Below are positions 24,754-37,599 of a DNA stretch of 64,000 nucleotides, piece after piece. A program made the position numbers and the translations under genes. Positions within the stretch are counted from its first letter, which is position 1, and every line of letters starts with the position of its first letter. The stretch lies in assembly GCA_014871385.1 (NCBI GenBank), contig CM026422.1:24660987-24724986 (forward strand), written 5' to 3'. The notes beneath the pieces were generated by a model that did no database searches, was not told where the DNA came from, and saw nothing but the letters and a program-made list of their open reading frames with translations. Source of the DNA: Ceratodon purpureus (taxonomy: Eukaryota; Streptophyta; Bryopsida; Pseudoditrichales; Ditrichaceae).

Positions 24754-27700
24754 TCTTGTAGATGGTATATCCAAGCTGGACTATTCTCCGAAAGGCCTAA
24801 AATCACGAGGTTCTAGTAGCAGCTACCTGGTATTAGCAAACTTGGTGCCGATTGAAGGTCTTCAAAAAATGCGCCTCTGTATGAAGTCATAGGTTTTAGG
24901 CCAGTGATATAGAATTACTACCCAGGTGCTATTCTACCGTGACTAACAAGCTAAGTATCGACTTGTATAATAAGCTGGTCCTCCGGCTGCAAGATATCGA
25001 TCCCTGGAGAACATCATGTTGAAGAGAAGATATCTGAGGGCTCCACGTTTCTCCAGGGTGCGGTGTAAGCGGAATCAGCTTATTCTCTTCATCACTAGAG
25101 TAGTGGCTTTAGTCTAAGTACCGATGACAGAAATGTACCCGAGATATCGATTTTGGTGGAAATCAAAAACCGTTCGCATAACTAGAAATCAGCTGAAAGG
25201 AGTTGAGAGCGGACTCTTAGGATTGACAACCTGGTATGCATGAGTATCATACTGCTAGTGATACCGTGACCTACATGTTGTTCACTCTCGAAATAGAGCA
25301 TCCAGCAAGAGCTACAAATAATGAGTACATATACTTGGGAAGCTGGTGCCCTGTCCCTTCAGAGTCCTTCCCTTCCTTCCCTTTCCTTTTCCTCCCCACT
25401 CAAGTTATGCAACGCAATTGATGCAGGTGTTTGCTGTGTTGAGCCTCTTATCCCTACTACTAGATGCCCCTCACCCTCATCACTACGCCTCTCCAGCTCC
25501 CTCAGCTTCTAGTCATGTCAGAGCAATTCATTGACTTCAAGTACACGCCACTGCCCGCCTACAAAATCATCAACACCCATATGGTAATGATCCCAGTGCC
25601 ACACCCAGAAGCTAGCTCTCCACTAGCTCCCTCCTTCGCCCAAACTTCGTCACGCCTAAGAGTTGTCTCAATATCTTGAAGCAGCTGGGTTAAGAGCTGA
25701 GAAAACATGGAACGCAACCTCTAAGTGAGCCCAGCTCAGTGATCAAGAGCTGGGCCTGGTACAATTGTAGTTTCCTGCATCACTCATGGAACCTCCAGGA
25801 CAACAGCCCCCCCCAGCTCTGACAATGTTACACTCGAGTATGTTACCCTGTGCAGCACCTTAGGTACCAGTCAACAAGTGCTTCTCTTTCCTGTCTGTCG
25901 CTCCACAACATTTTACCCCCTTTCACTTCTACCGTTACCTCACCTCCTTTTTCAAATTCCCTGCCAGCTGAAGAAGGAATGTATCATTTCGGAGGTCCAA
26001 AAAACGGCGTCCTCCGAGTTGATAGCTTCAGAAAACTATATGTAACGATCTGAAAACCATTCTAATAGATTTTCATTCTAGTGTTTTTTTGAACTCCAGG
26101 GACAGGTTGATGAAAGAGAAAGACATCTAAAATGTTACCAGACTTGCGTTTCTAACTGAATTATGTGTACTTTGTATGATTTCTATAACTATGTGTGGAG
26201 CAGCAAGCTGATATAGTGTATGTGAAGTGAAACTCCTGTTTTTTTCTTATGAGCTGTGCATCACCCCACATACTACCACTCATGGTGGTAGCCCCACATT
26301 CTTCCCATTTCTACAGACGGCTGTCCTGCCTTCTTGTTGTGCACTCTTACCATGTTTGACTTGGAGGGAGAGAGTTCTTTGTTATATTCTCTAATTTCTT
26401 TTGTTGAATAATGATATTTCCAAAGTAGGTGCACTGCTCAAGCTCAAGTTGCACAAGCACGTTGAGTGGTCCTCATTGGAATGATTGTCCCTTGGTGTTA
26501 CATTGATCCTTGTTTTCTTGTGTTCAAAATATATGCAGTCCGCGGTTGGGTAAGCGGTATGCACTAAATTTGTGTAGTCTGTGATTATCATACATATCAG
26601 CCTCTGAAAGATGCATTCAGTTGCTAATAATGTATTATCTTTCACCGGTGTGTTATTCATACTTATGTTTTGAACTGGAAGGCAAGATATTAGTGCATGA
26701 CGGTACCCATTGATGGACTTGCAATGCAAAAGCCCGACAGGAAGATCATTGGAGGCTAGGACCACCATCAGCCGCTGTCTTCTTTCTCCAAATGATATAG
26801 GACTTCACTTTTATGAAAGTGATGCATTTGCTAAATTCTTGAGCTAGAAGCTCAGCTTAAGTCAATCATTTTGGTTCTGACTCCTGACTGCATGTACATG
26901 AGCTGGACTGATTGGTTTTGCCATCATCTATATATTTATTGATTGGTGAAGAGAGATTACTGGTAAGGACTATCTAAATATCAAGTTGAGTTACCATTCC
27001 AAGAAATAGGATGTGGAGCTTTCATTAAATTAAGTTATAAAAATGCAATATAAACGGTTTTGATGTCAGCCTAAAAGTTGATTATTGATTTTTTAAGCAA
27101 AAGTACTTGCTCAGGAACTCAGAAACTTGCTCATCATAGACATTGAGTTTTGTACTTGTATATTAATTTACACTTGGGGCAACCAATTTGACTTGGGATG
27201 AGTAGGCAGGCGTGAGCACTCAATAACTTGGAAGCCAAAAGGTAGGCTGCTGTTCATGCAACACCACCGCCATGTACTTGCTGTAGTCATTCCATCATTT
27301 CTAACCAGTGTATCAAACTCAAATTCATCTCATTATGGTTATTCCGAAATCTCACCCTTGCAAAAAGCTCCAGATGAGTATACTATCATATTGCTTGATT
27401 TAAGGTATTGAAAGCGTCCGGACCAGTACTCAGCGTGCACACAGAGGGACCTGAACCGTCTTGCAACCTATGTGCACATTCAACATGATGATTTGCACCA
27501 CGGTTGACCATTTAACCCCAAAATTGTGATTTGGCTGACCTTACATGGATGATTGCCAATGTTTTGGTGACAGTGAAGAAAAGCCTCAGTTTTGAACAAT
27601 TTCAATTGAGTCGGCCTTGGATTTGTTTTGATAAATTTCAGTAAATTTGATTTTGTCTAAGTTCTTTGATTTTGAAACATCCTTAGATGCCATTTAAAAC

Positions 27701-28521
27701 CTAATTTAAAAACCTTTGATAGGCAAATAAAGTTCTATTTTGCCATCATCTCAACCATGTGGCCAAACAATTGAGATAACCTCTATTCCTTATAAAATCT
27801 ACAAAAGATCTTGGCTCCATGTTCTAGTCGTTTCTTCACAACTAACACCTTTTCAAAGACCATTATCTTGTTATCCATTCTTTTGATCCTTCCTTTGGTC
27901 CAACAATATTCATTGAACACTTATTCATTTCGCGCAAAACAATGTATATAGGTCATCAGTTCTCTCAAGAACAACCAAATTTGATTGATGTGCTTGAACT
28001 TAGGTGATTTCTTTCCAAATATGCATTGCTATCTATTGAATTGTTGATATGGTCTAAATATAAAGTTCATTGTAATTGTCAAACCAAATTATACTCTTTA
28101 AAAATTTGATCTTGATGTTTATTGCTAAGTAAATCACATTATTATTTAGGCATGCTCAAATTCTTAGAGATTATATACTACATGATAATGTATATTGGAA
28201 GCTATCAATAATTTAGAACTATCTAGGAATATTGAAACTTCTTTTTAAACTTGTGCAAAAGTTTCTTTTATTCCCACAAGTCAACTTGTTGGAATTTGAA
28301 TAAATTAAAATTTATTGCGTAGTGTGATTCATTTAACCAAAATGATTTTTTCAATATCAATCACATGATGAATCTGATTCGTACCTACAACACTCATTTT
28401 CATTCAAAATCACTCGGCACAACATTATTAATAAATTTTAATGAATTTCATGCAACACTCTATAATTGATGTGTTTTTACAGAATTTGCCACTATATTTG
28501 ATTGTAAAGTCCTGAATGTTT
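24754..28521. other. Intergenic, no supported gene
   Basis: It contains the EPFL upstream region and then AT-rich sequence. No exon, element end or RNA gene could be supported. A short perfect-arm hairpin (CTACCAC...GTGGTAG) lies near 26273-26291. Confidence 0.45.
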
Positions 28522-28525
28522 TTAA

Positions 28526-29361
28526 CCCCTAAAGTTGAAAAGCCTTCAAATTGCCAAAAACCTTCAAAACTAGACTCTTTCAATATAAGGTGTAAGTTTT
28601 TAAGCTTTGATGTATTTTAAGAGGAAATAATTGTAGGATCTGGTACCTTACTTGTACATGTATATGTACCTCTTATCTTAAATTGAAACTCCTTACCGTT
28701 TGTGAGATCATAATGTTCTAAGTTGGAAAAAAAGGTTTTTTTTCCCTTATTGCAAAATGAGTTTGAAGTGTTTTGTGAGCCAAAAAAACCAATTTTAAAA
28801 ACAAATTCGATGTGAAGCTTGTCAAATTCTCTTAGATGGGTTAAGAATATGTCCATGCACTTTTTTCCCTCATACAACCTATAAAACCTAAAGAAATGCT
28901 TGATTTTTCACATGGATGTATGCTGAAGTTCAAATACAAAGCTCGGTCTATGATAGTAAAAAAGGCATATAGAGAAATATTGGATTGAAAATCCGAGTGG
29001 TGAGATCATGTCTTCAAATTTTATTTATATGTAAAAAAACAAAAATTGAAACAAAAAAAAATCTCAATTTTTGGTGAATTTTTGAAGTTTCTGTGATCTA
29101 ATCAATTTTGAGCAAATTTTGAGCATATACTGGAGTTTTGGGCAGATTTCAGTATGCCCCAATAGTGTTTTCAAACTTTGACTCCGGATATCTCCTAAAG
29201 TATGAGGAATGTTGAAGCATGAATGATCTTGTTAGAAAGATATGATAATTATCTACATTGGGCCAAAATTACAGCTTCATCCTACAAAAATTGACTTATG
29301 GCGAGCCTTAGGCTTGCGGACCCTAAATCATACCATTTTTGTTGAGTTGATGCTTTAGGGG
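28526..29361. mobile_element. Non-autonomous piggyBac element B (836 bp)
   Basis: TTAA at 28522-28525 and 29362-29365 flanks an element beginning and ending with the 9-bp inverted repeat CCCCTAAAG. No transposase is present. About 105 bp inside the left end is TTGTAGGATCTGG, matching the AACCGTAGGATCTT block of elements C and D. At offset 172 lies GTTTGTGAGATCATAATGTT (28698-28717), nearly identical to 47621-47640 in C. So B is related to C and D and was probably mobilised in trans. Confidence 0.8.
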
Positions 29362-29365
29362 TTAA

Positions 29366-31006
29366 CAATAAACCAAATATGCATTCTGCAAGTTCAAAAT
29401 GGAGAGCATGAGGAGGAAAACTGCCGAATAAATTGAGAAGTAGAACAACCCTGTTGCATTTGTGTTGGTAAATAAGATCTGCTTTTGGCAGAATTGTACA
29501 ATCGATAATGCTTCTGCTCAAATCCAAGCAGGTTAGATTGAATTATTCTGGCCGTTTCAAATGTCATTGCATAATTTGTTAAAGTTCTTCACGTGTCCAG
29601 TTTCTTGTTGCAATCCCTGCAGCTGCCTCCAACTCACTGCCTGAAGCAAGAGAGTACCACGGACAAGAGTCGGCTAGGCCCAAATTGTCTCACAGGTGCT
29701 GGGATCATACACCACTGTCAAACTAAAACACCAACAACAAAGACAAAATAAGACCATCTTTTCCACTCCTCCAGTAGTCACTCGTGTATTCATGAGCTAC
29801 ATCGCTGAATGTGGACAACTGTAATATTCACCAAGTCCCACACCAGTGAAACAGACACCAGAAATCTGCACAAGACAACTTCAAACATTTGCATTTGTGG
29901 CACGAGCTCAGTTGAACACGGCAACTGTCCTCCCCATTTCAATAGAATAAAGTCTCATCTTGCACGCTTTAACGTACCCAATTTAGGATTTCAGGAGATT
30001 TGATAAAAATATAGCAAAAAACACTGCAGATATAAAGAACTAAGTACCGATATTAAGTCTTTATATAAATTTGAATTAGACAGGAGTATGAATGGAGCAA
30101 GGTGACGAGTATCCGAATACGTCTATACAAGCAGAACATCAGATTGAAATTTCCGAGTGCCTATCGGTTTTCGATATTATTTCATGTGTGTACCTTCTTG
30201 TTCAACTTGCGTCGATGCCCAAGTGTGAACTCCTCCCTGTGATACGGTACCATTAAACAAGTGTGGGGGCGAAGTGTCAGCGCCAAGTTGCCAACTCGGT
30301 GGTACATTAACTGCCGCCACCGCCAGCTTTCGGTAGAAATAATGATCGTGATATATACGTGGTAGTATACTTTCGTAGCGTGGTCTTCAATTCGCTTTAC
30401 GCGTTGAAAAACTTGGCACTACATGAACCAGAGATGACAGGACGTAGTCTTCCGAGCTCTGTCAAGGCAGGGAACCCAAGACCCCCACTATAGAATAGTG
30501 GAATGCGTAGAGATGCACATTGATCATCTTCCATTCACGTGTCTGGCGCTCCGTTTCACAAGAGCGGATTCAAATAACGTGGAAACCAACTGTAGAGTAG
30601 CCATCATTAGTACAACAGATGTATGTAATCAAAGGACCAGATACCGCAAAAAAACGATGATCGAGGTCACCAATGATTGTCAAATTCCTGAAAAATACAT
30701 GCACTCAAACCGGACCTGAAAGGTATGCATGTATCCAAGAACGATTTTTAGAGAGGAACTGACAGTTATTCCCAGCAGCGTAGAACTGCGATAGGAAACA
30801 CTAAACAGGGCTGGGTGGAGGCTGGGTGGATCTAAGATTATTGAGGCAGAGACCAGGTGGATCAAAGAATAAGTGCTCTCTCTGGCAAACTGCATGATCG
30901 CAAATCATTACATGAAGGATAGTCGGACACCACCACTCTCGCTTCAGTTGTATAAGCCTAACACAGATAATCAGATCAACTATAGAAAGGGGACTCACAT
31001 CAGAAG
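29366..31006. other. Intergenic / 3' flank of helicase-like gene
   Basis: Only short frames are present. The right part (about 30700-31006) may include the 3' untranslated region of the minus-strand helicase-like gene. Confidence 0.4.
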
Positions 31007-34000
31007 TCATTTATGTAAAAGAGCGGCTGCTTGAGCCAGGAGAAGCAAAGGCCTGGGCACCGACTGACCACAAGCTTCCAACAGATTCACCAAATCATTG
31101 GCCTGCAGTGCGGCAGCTCCACTGCACAATGTCTCTATCCTGCCATTCAAGCTATTCCGCGCCATCCCTGTCAAAACCTGTGAATAATGCTGGATGGGCC
31201 AGCACAAATCGTAATTAATGGTTACTTCTACTTTTGATAATAACGAAGGCTGGATGGAAGTATCGAATTTTGCAACCAATATTCGGCGTCTCTCTTCCCT
31301 GCCATCACAATAAACGACACATCTCAATGTCAAAAAAAAAAAAAAAAAAAACTCAAGCTGACAGTGGAGAAGATACACATGAACAAAACCTGCTAATTCC
31401 CTTCGGACCTAATTGAGCATGCCGTCCCTGGCGACTAGGGTTATGATAGAACTTGAAACATACAGTTCTACTCAGCTTACTCCTCGCAAAGGAAAATATC
31501 CAAGCTTCACTTCCACATGATATCTTAATCAGACAAGTGAGTTTGAATCGGACACTTCTCATATATTGCGAACTTGATTTCAACTAAAAGGGAGCAGATA
31601 ATAGGCACAGCAGGCAATCTTGCAACGACAGCTACCAATTATGCCCGAGGACAAAATATTAGATACTACAACCTGTAGTTTTCTAGAGATCAGGGCGTAA
31701 AGAATATGACATATTCACAACTGTCAAAGTATGCAGCAAGTGTACCTTGGTGCAATAGCGGGTTCGCTAATGATTTGTGGAACGAACTTGTGTTTCAGAA
31801 GCAAATCCATTGCTGGAAACTCCTCTATACTCTTTACTAGAAGTAGCACGTCTCCCTTGATTTGGTTACTCTCCTGATTTTTCCGCACTTGCTCAAGAAT
31901 TTTGTCAAACTGAAGCATCAACAATTACATGGTCACCATTCTTGTTAGAGGTAAAACTGGTATTAGAGCATGGGAAAAACAAAGAACATGAATCACAACC
32001 CCGCTCTACAATATTTCTCTAATTAGAACCTGAATCCAAAAAACTCCATAATTATGAAAGTCTGGCGACATATGATAAGACTATTACAATAAAGAAGCGC
32101 TGTCATAGTTAGAGAGTTGTTGATCTCCTATTTGGAGAGACTGAGTTGATAACATTGGCTTTGACTGGGACAAAGCTGTCGGAAATTGGTGGCTCACAAG
32201 AAAAACAACTCTTATTCGAGCATATATCATTGTACAAAGAGGTTTGAAGTAGGTGTTGGCATATGGTGAATAATCAAAACATACCTTTAATACTTTGGAA
32301 CCCTGAGTTGTCACAACAGAAACCAACTGCGAGATGCAAGCACTGGACGTTGGCACATTCTTCTCTGTTACGGCTCGGACAATCGGATGCTGGAGCCAGT
32401 TGCCAACTGCACTGACCGTCTCCGCTGAAAACGTTCGGCTCAAAACCCCAACCTGTAGGCCCTTGTGAAGTTGTTGGCTGATAATCTCTAATTGCTCTTT
32501 AAAGCCATCGCTGATAAGATCATCTAGGCCATCCACAACCTATGCAAAAAAAAGAAAATTGCTCCGATAAGTCTACGCAGCGTATTGATATTGACAACAA
32601 TGAAGAAAATCCTAACCCATAATGCTCCAGGTTGATCAAAATAGAGTAAATCTTAAGAGAATGAGACAATACACGCAAACTTCTAAATATCAAGGCCGCA
32701 TGACAAAGGGAGCGAATGCTTCACAAACTGGAGCTGATTCTTCGCAAAATTTAACTTACCACGTACGAGACCGATGAGATACTTAGAGCGCTGAGATTGA
32801 GTAGCTCACAAAGACGATCAGGTGTTGCTACAACAATGTCTTGTGTCTGCATGGCGAGCCTGATTCCCAAAACCCCAAGATATAAACCTCATAGAAGGTC
32901 ACTTCCTGCACTCTCCAGCCCAAGAGCTCTGTCACTCACGCACGCAAACTAATCCTAGCGACTAATTCAACCAAAAAAGAAAAAAAAAGACTGAAAGACC
33001 ACCATTGATACTTCTCATGTCACTGGAACTGAATTCATAGCATGCAGAAAATTTACGTACCCGCTAACTTGGTGCTCAATGGATGCATCGGAATGAAGAC
33101 TAACTGAGTGGATGTTCAAAGCTTTCTTGAGGGGCTTGCAAATCTGGCGGACCTGCAGGTAAGGAGACGAGCAATATTCAAAAAGGATGCCAGCTTAACC
33201 AAAGCAAATATGCCCTTCTCAGCAGCATGATATTAGGCAAGTGATTCTAATAGATACATAAAGCATACAAACAAAGAAGCATATTTCTGCAAAAACATAT
33301 TTGCAGATCAGTGCTTTGAACTTGGGAGGCAGAATTACATAATAGTATCAGTGGGACCATAGAATGCCAAAACCTGATAACCTACACCTGATCATACGAG
33401 TGGTATGATCTATCTAAAGGTGATAGAGGCCAGAGAAATTCTTGCTTGAACCTCTAAACAACTGCATTATATTTCAGGTAAACAATTAGCTACTGCTGTG
33501 ATCCCAGATTAGGTCAAGATGAAGAAACTTACAGAAAGTGCTTGCTCCTTTGATTTCACTAAGAATAAAGCGATAGGACCCTGCGTCGACCCATACAACT
33601 TCCGCTGAACAGCAACGTGAGGAGCAGCGCCCACCACATACGCTTGAACGCAGGAGGTGCCACATCCAGACCCTAGCACGCCAACTCCTTGTGCACATGC
33701 CTGCCACCATTGTGGTTCGAACTCACCTACAGCTGATCCAAGTGCCTCCGTAGAATTATCATCAGAATCCCTGACCTCAAAAATAGAAGAAACAGCCAAC
33801 TGAAAAGCACGCTCTGCCGCAGTCGATGCATCCCCTTTCTTCCCTTTCGCTTCCAACCCAACGCGATCAAGGCTAGGATCCCAGACAACCTTCTTCAGCG
33901 GCCGTGAACTAGGCACTTTGCCGTCTCCCTTCTGAGACCCATTGGCTTGAGCTCTCTGGTTCGACCGTGCGGGGCTCTTCTTATCATTGTCACCTTTCAC

Positions 34001-34484
34001 ACCATTCGCATTCCCAGGCTTCGCCTTCTTCAAAGGTTTCTCGGTCATAAGTTCACTATCACTATCACTGTCCGCAAGCTCGTCTACGCGCTCCACAGGC
34101 CGATTATTTTGATACGAGTCGCTGCTCTTACGATGCTTCTTCTTGTTAAGAAACGGATCATCAGGTGTAGGGAGAGAATAGCACATTGCCTACAAAACAA
34201 ATTAACAACAAATTCACCATCACTAATCAATCTCAGCTGGTCAAACTCCACAAAAACAAACCCCATAATTTGAAAAAAAACCAGAATAAAACTCCCAATC
34301 CTAGGCTCCAAGACACACCGTCTAAAAACATCACCTCACACACACGGCGTGTCCCAGCCCTCCTACGTCGCTTATGCGACTGCACACCCTCAATGGCCTC
34401 CGTCGTCCCAGCTCCAGCTCTCCGGTTCCGCTTCCGAATCGCCTTGTTCTTCTTCTTCGCCAAGGCATCATCTCCTTTCGCCAT
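31007..34484 (-). CDS. Degenerate DEAD-box helicase-like protein
   Basis: Exons (complement) are 34335-34484, 33533-34189, 33061-33152, 32760-32859, 32285-32539, 31746-31909 and 31007-31177. The first six have GT/AG ends and consistent phases (0,0,2,0,0). The join of the last two is off by phase, so a small exon is probably missed. The start MAKGDDALAKKK is basic. Helicase landmarks are in order but altered: the Walker A position is GSGCGTS (about residues 223-229, no Lys), motif Ia is VKSKEQA, motif Ib is VATPDRL (normal TPGRL), and motif II is VDGLDDL instead of DEAD. ATP hydrolysis is therefore doubtful. It resembles a plant group of helicase-like P-loop proteins (from memory, the Arabidopsis At2g28600 type), which I could not check. 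Acidic/basic tails and the telo-box suggest a nucleolar role; this is inference. Confidence 0.72.
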
Positions 34485-34906
34485 CTCTAACCCTAAAAAC
34501 CACCACAAGCAAAACCACCTCTCAATTCCCAGCCAATCACACACAAAACATGAAATCACCCCCGCAACGCCTTGATTTCCAGAATCAAGGCCTCCAACAC
34601 GTACAATGCAATGCCAGAGACTAAAAATGGACAGTACTAGTGGAAGAGAAGCGAAGAGAAGCAAAGCGGAGTGCAATAACACTATGTTGAAGTAGGTGAA
34701 AGCGAGTGAGTTAGTGGGAGCATGCGGAGAATGGCGGTTTGAGAAAAAGATTGGGTATATACCTGGTGTGTTAGTGTGTTAGTGAGACTGTGTGCGAGAG
34801 GCGGAGCGTGATGGAATGTGAAATGGAGACTCAGAAGCAGAAGCGAGAGAGACACAGCCAGAATCACACACAAGAGACGAGAGTAGAGGAGTGGAGAGTG
34901 AAGCTT

Positions 34907-34925
34907 AAACCCTAAACCCTGAACC
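34907..34925 (-). promoter_or_regulatory. Telo-box (AAACCCTAAACCCT) upstream of helicase-like gene
   Basis: AAACCCTAAACCCT (34907-34920) followed by GAACCCTAG lies about 420 bp upstream of the start codon. A single AACCCTAAA sits just before the ATG (about 34489). Telo-boxes are common in plant promoters of ribosome-biogenesis and translation genes, which fits the predicted product. Confidence 0.6.
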
Positions 34926-34989
34926 CTAGTCCCTGAGTCCCACTTCACAGGCTCTCTGCTCATGAATAAACTGAGGGGGAGTGTACAGT

Positions 34990-35287
34990 ACAGGAAGGTT
35001 TAGGAAATGGGTTCTCAGGGACTGTCCAAGTAGAACTGAGTTACATTCTTTTCTGTTTTTACTTTATTTTTACTATCTTATATTTTACATTTTGTGTTTT
35101 GTGTTTTACATTTTTCATTTTCCTTTTTTTCATTTTCCTTTTTGATTTTCCTTTTTTTATTTTACTTTTTTTTAAAGGATATAAGAGGTTGGATGTGGGT
35201 GTTGTTCAATAGAAGCGTTTTGGAACTCATTTCAACAATTTGTGTGTACTTTTGATAGTACATAATTAAATATAAACATAGAGCATT
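34990..35287. other. T-rich intergenic spacer
   Basis: Low-complexity T/A-rich sequence (TTTTCATTTTCC-type) between the divergent helicase-like gene and the RING ORF. Confidence 0.5.
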
Positions 35288-35650
35288 ATGGCATATTCAA
35301 GTATCATAATTGAAAAATCTAAAATTCAAGCATCACCTAATGGCTATGTAAAAAAAGATATTTATGGGATACCAAGAAAAGTTGAATATTTGGGCGATGT
35401 TTGGCAATGTAACATGTGTAATCGTGATATTTTGGGTGGCGAGCGACGATTCAAATATGGTCAATGTGGCCATTGTTATTGTATGCGGTGCATAGGAGTG
35501 TCTATGAAGATTTTAAAGTCAAAGAATTTGGGGCCGAAATGCCCAAGTTGTCTTACTTTTTTGGATACAAAAGATAAAGTTGAAGTTATTATTGAGCCAA
35601 GTATTGGCCCTCATCAACCGATGTATTTGCGATTTCCACAACATCATTAG
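35288..35650 (+). CDS. Small C3HC4 RING-finger protein
   Basis: An intronless ORF of 120 residues starts at ATG 35288. Residues about 46-90 read CNMC...QCGHCYCMRC...KCPSC, which fits the RING spacing C-x2-C-x15-C-x-H-x2-C-x2-C-x20-C-x2-C. Such proteins are usually E3 ubiquitin ligases; no substrate-binding domain is visible. Codon use is AT-rich like the surrounding DNA, and the lack of introns and short length could mean a repeat-borne or retro-copied gene. The Cys/His pattern is complete, so it may be functional. Confidence 0.55.
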   Translation: MAYSSIIIEKSKIQASPNGYVKKDIYGIPRKVEYLGDVWQCNMCNRDILGGERRFKYGQCGHCYCMRCIGVSMKILKSKNLGPKCPSCLTFLDTKDKVEVIIEPSIGPHQPMYLRFPQHH

Positions 35651-36238
35651 ATATTTAGAATATCAAACGATTATAAATATGTAAATTTCAAAGATTATTG
35701 TATTTATACATTTCAATATTTAAAATCTATAAATTTGATATTTGAAGTATACAAAAATATAAATATAAATATTTACTAAGAACTAAGTAACTATAGGTGT
35801 TTGAAATTTTGAAGATATTTACATAGCAGTTGGGAATGGAAATATAAAGGATAAATAATGAGGAGTAATTTAAAATATTGTGGATTTAAGATTGAATTTT
35901 AAATCCAAACCAGCATACAAGACTTGTATTTTTTAACCAATATATCTAAATTTAACGGTTTAGTTAGTAAGAAGTGATATACTGTTGGAATCATAAAAAA
36001 AAAAAAAAAAAAACAGCATTGTAATTGAAATTTACATATTTGAATACACAAAATCAAAAAGACAATCTCAAACAGTCTCAAAGTTGAACAATGACATAAA
36101 TACTACAAAAATTTAGAACTTGAGTCATAACATTGGAAAGTTGGGCAGGCTAATAAGTTGCATAATTTTCGTCATTGAATACACTTTCTATAGTTTCCAT
36201 TCCAATCTTCAACTCATCTTCTTGCACTTACACAATAT

Positions 36239-36670
36239 GGTAGGAGCACCTAAAATCACCACAGCCCCCAAAATCACCACCACCTCAAAAGCACCACCCC
36301 CCAAAATCACCACCCCCAATATGATCCCACCACCCTCCAGAATCTCTAAAAGCGAATTGTCAGTCCTCATTTGGAGGACTAATTTGCTTATTGGTCACCT
36401 TGCTAGTGGTCACCTTGCCTAGAACTTTCACAATCAAAGAGTATGGTTTTGGAGTTGAGGACCACTATTATTGCTCATAGTAAATTCTAAGTTATAGAGT
36501 ACTTTGCACTTTGAGATTTTTTATATAACTGAGAATTGCAAATTTTATGATGCAATTTTTTGCATTCCTCATGAAATCCTATTTTAAAGATAAGAATATA
36601 TTTTAAAGGATTTTTGAATTGCTAAATATAGGACATATTGCTTAAGTTGGTGATTTTAGGTGCTCCTACC
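36239..36670. mobile_element. MITE with perfect 22-bp terminal inverted repeats
   Basis: GGTAGGAGCACCTAAAATCACC (36239-36260; first 20 bases quoted, plus CC) is the exact reverse complement of 36649-36670. The 432-bp element encodes nothing. If the element is taken to start at GGAGCACC, it is flanked by TA on each side, as in Tc1/mariner, but the superfamily is not certain. Confidence 0.75.
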
Positions 36671-36796
36671 AGAATGTTCTATCCATCTGTTTGCTAAAAT
36701 CAATCATTGTTGCTACTCTATTTAGTTGCAAAAACCGTCGATGACACATGAATGATCAAATCACACATGATGCTTATATTGGTGGAGTTCCTGTAG

Positions 36797-37160
36797 GAAT
36801 CAAAATTCGGAGAGGTTGAATCCAGTGAAGAGTCCAAGGATATGCTCAACTCTCTCAGCATCGACACAGACAATCCAGAAACTCTCGAAGTAAGAACTTT
36901 CAGTGTCCCTGTTCTATTTGAATTTCATTTCTCCTAACTTTTCATTTGAGCAAGTCTTCTTGTGAAGAATTGATGTCTTGTAATTTGTTAGAGAAAGGGG
37001 ACTTGGTCTTGCAGCGCGGTCTAGAAGTTCAACAATGGAGCCTCTTAAGCGTCTTGAAGAACTAAGAGAAAAAAGAAGTTCCGTTAGATTCCACATCCTC
37101 AGACAGTACTATGGTTTAGAACACTACAAGGGAAACCGACCCCTGGTCAAGAGAACCTGA
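36797..37160 (+). CDS. Terminal exons of an unknown plus-strand gene
   Basis: Two exons, 36797-36889 and 36992-37160, have good acceptor (CCTGTAG, TTTGTTAG) and donor (GAA|GTAAGA) sites and matching phase 2. The joined frame reads ...TIQKLSKERGLGLAARSRSS then a helical, charged stretch MEPLKRLEELREKRSS, and stops at TGA 37158. Upstream exons were not found; the MITE at 36239-36670 may lie in the preceding intron. No domain was recognised. The second possible frame of the first exon is also open, so this is tentative. Confidence 0.3.
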
Positions 37161-37318
37161 AGAGAATTCTCTTCTGGTGAGGTCTTGGTTCGGAACTCTT
37201 GATCAAAAGTGCGATAAACAGAGTTCTCTTGGTCCATTTCCACGTCACCCAGACCCCGCGGTACGCAGTACACGCTGGACGTGCGGTGATGACCTGGACG
37301 ACAACGTGGAATATACGG

Positions 37319-37598
37319 TATAGGTTGAAGACCGGCGGTTTAGATTCAGGACCGGTGGTTTAGGTTGAGGACCTGCGCTTTAGATTGAGGACCGGCGGTT
37401 TAGGATGAGGGCCGGCGGTTTAGGTTGAGGATCGAAGGTTTATGTTGAGGACCGGAGTTTTACGTTGAGGACCTGCAATTTAGATTGAGGACTGGCGATT
37501 TAGGTTGAGGACCGGAGGTTTATGTTGAGGACCGGAGGTTTACGTTGAGGACCTGCGGTTTAGATTGAGGACCAGCGGTTTAGGTTGAGGACCGGAAC
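37319..37598. repeat. 20-bp minisatellite, 14 copies, with 80-bp higher order
   Basis: Fourteen 20-bp units with consensus TTTAGGTTGAGGACCGGCGG run head to tail. Units 6-9 (37419-37498) and 10-13 (37499-37578) match each other in the order of their variants (TTTAGG, TTTATG, TTTACG, TTTAGA), so the array grew partly by duplicating a four-unit block. Confidence 0.9.
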
Positions 37599-37599
37599 T

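Noticed and set aside
27515-27530. TTAACCCC at about 27519 as another piggyBac end
   Set aside because: It continues AAAATTG rather than TAA, and no partner end or second TTAA in the right orientation was found nearby.
36001-36013. A-run as a retroposon tail
   Set aside because: No upstream LINE-like end and no flanking duplication were found, unlike the three tails reported.
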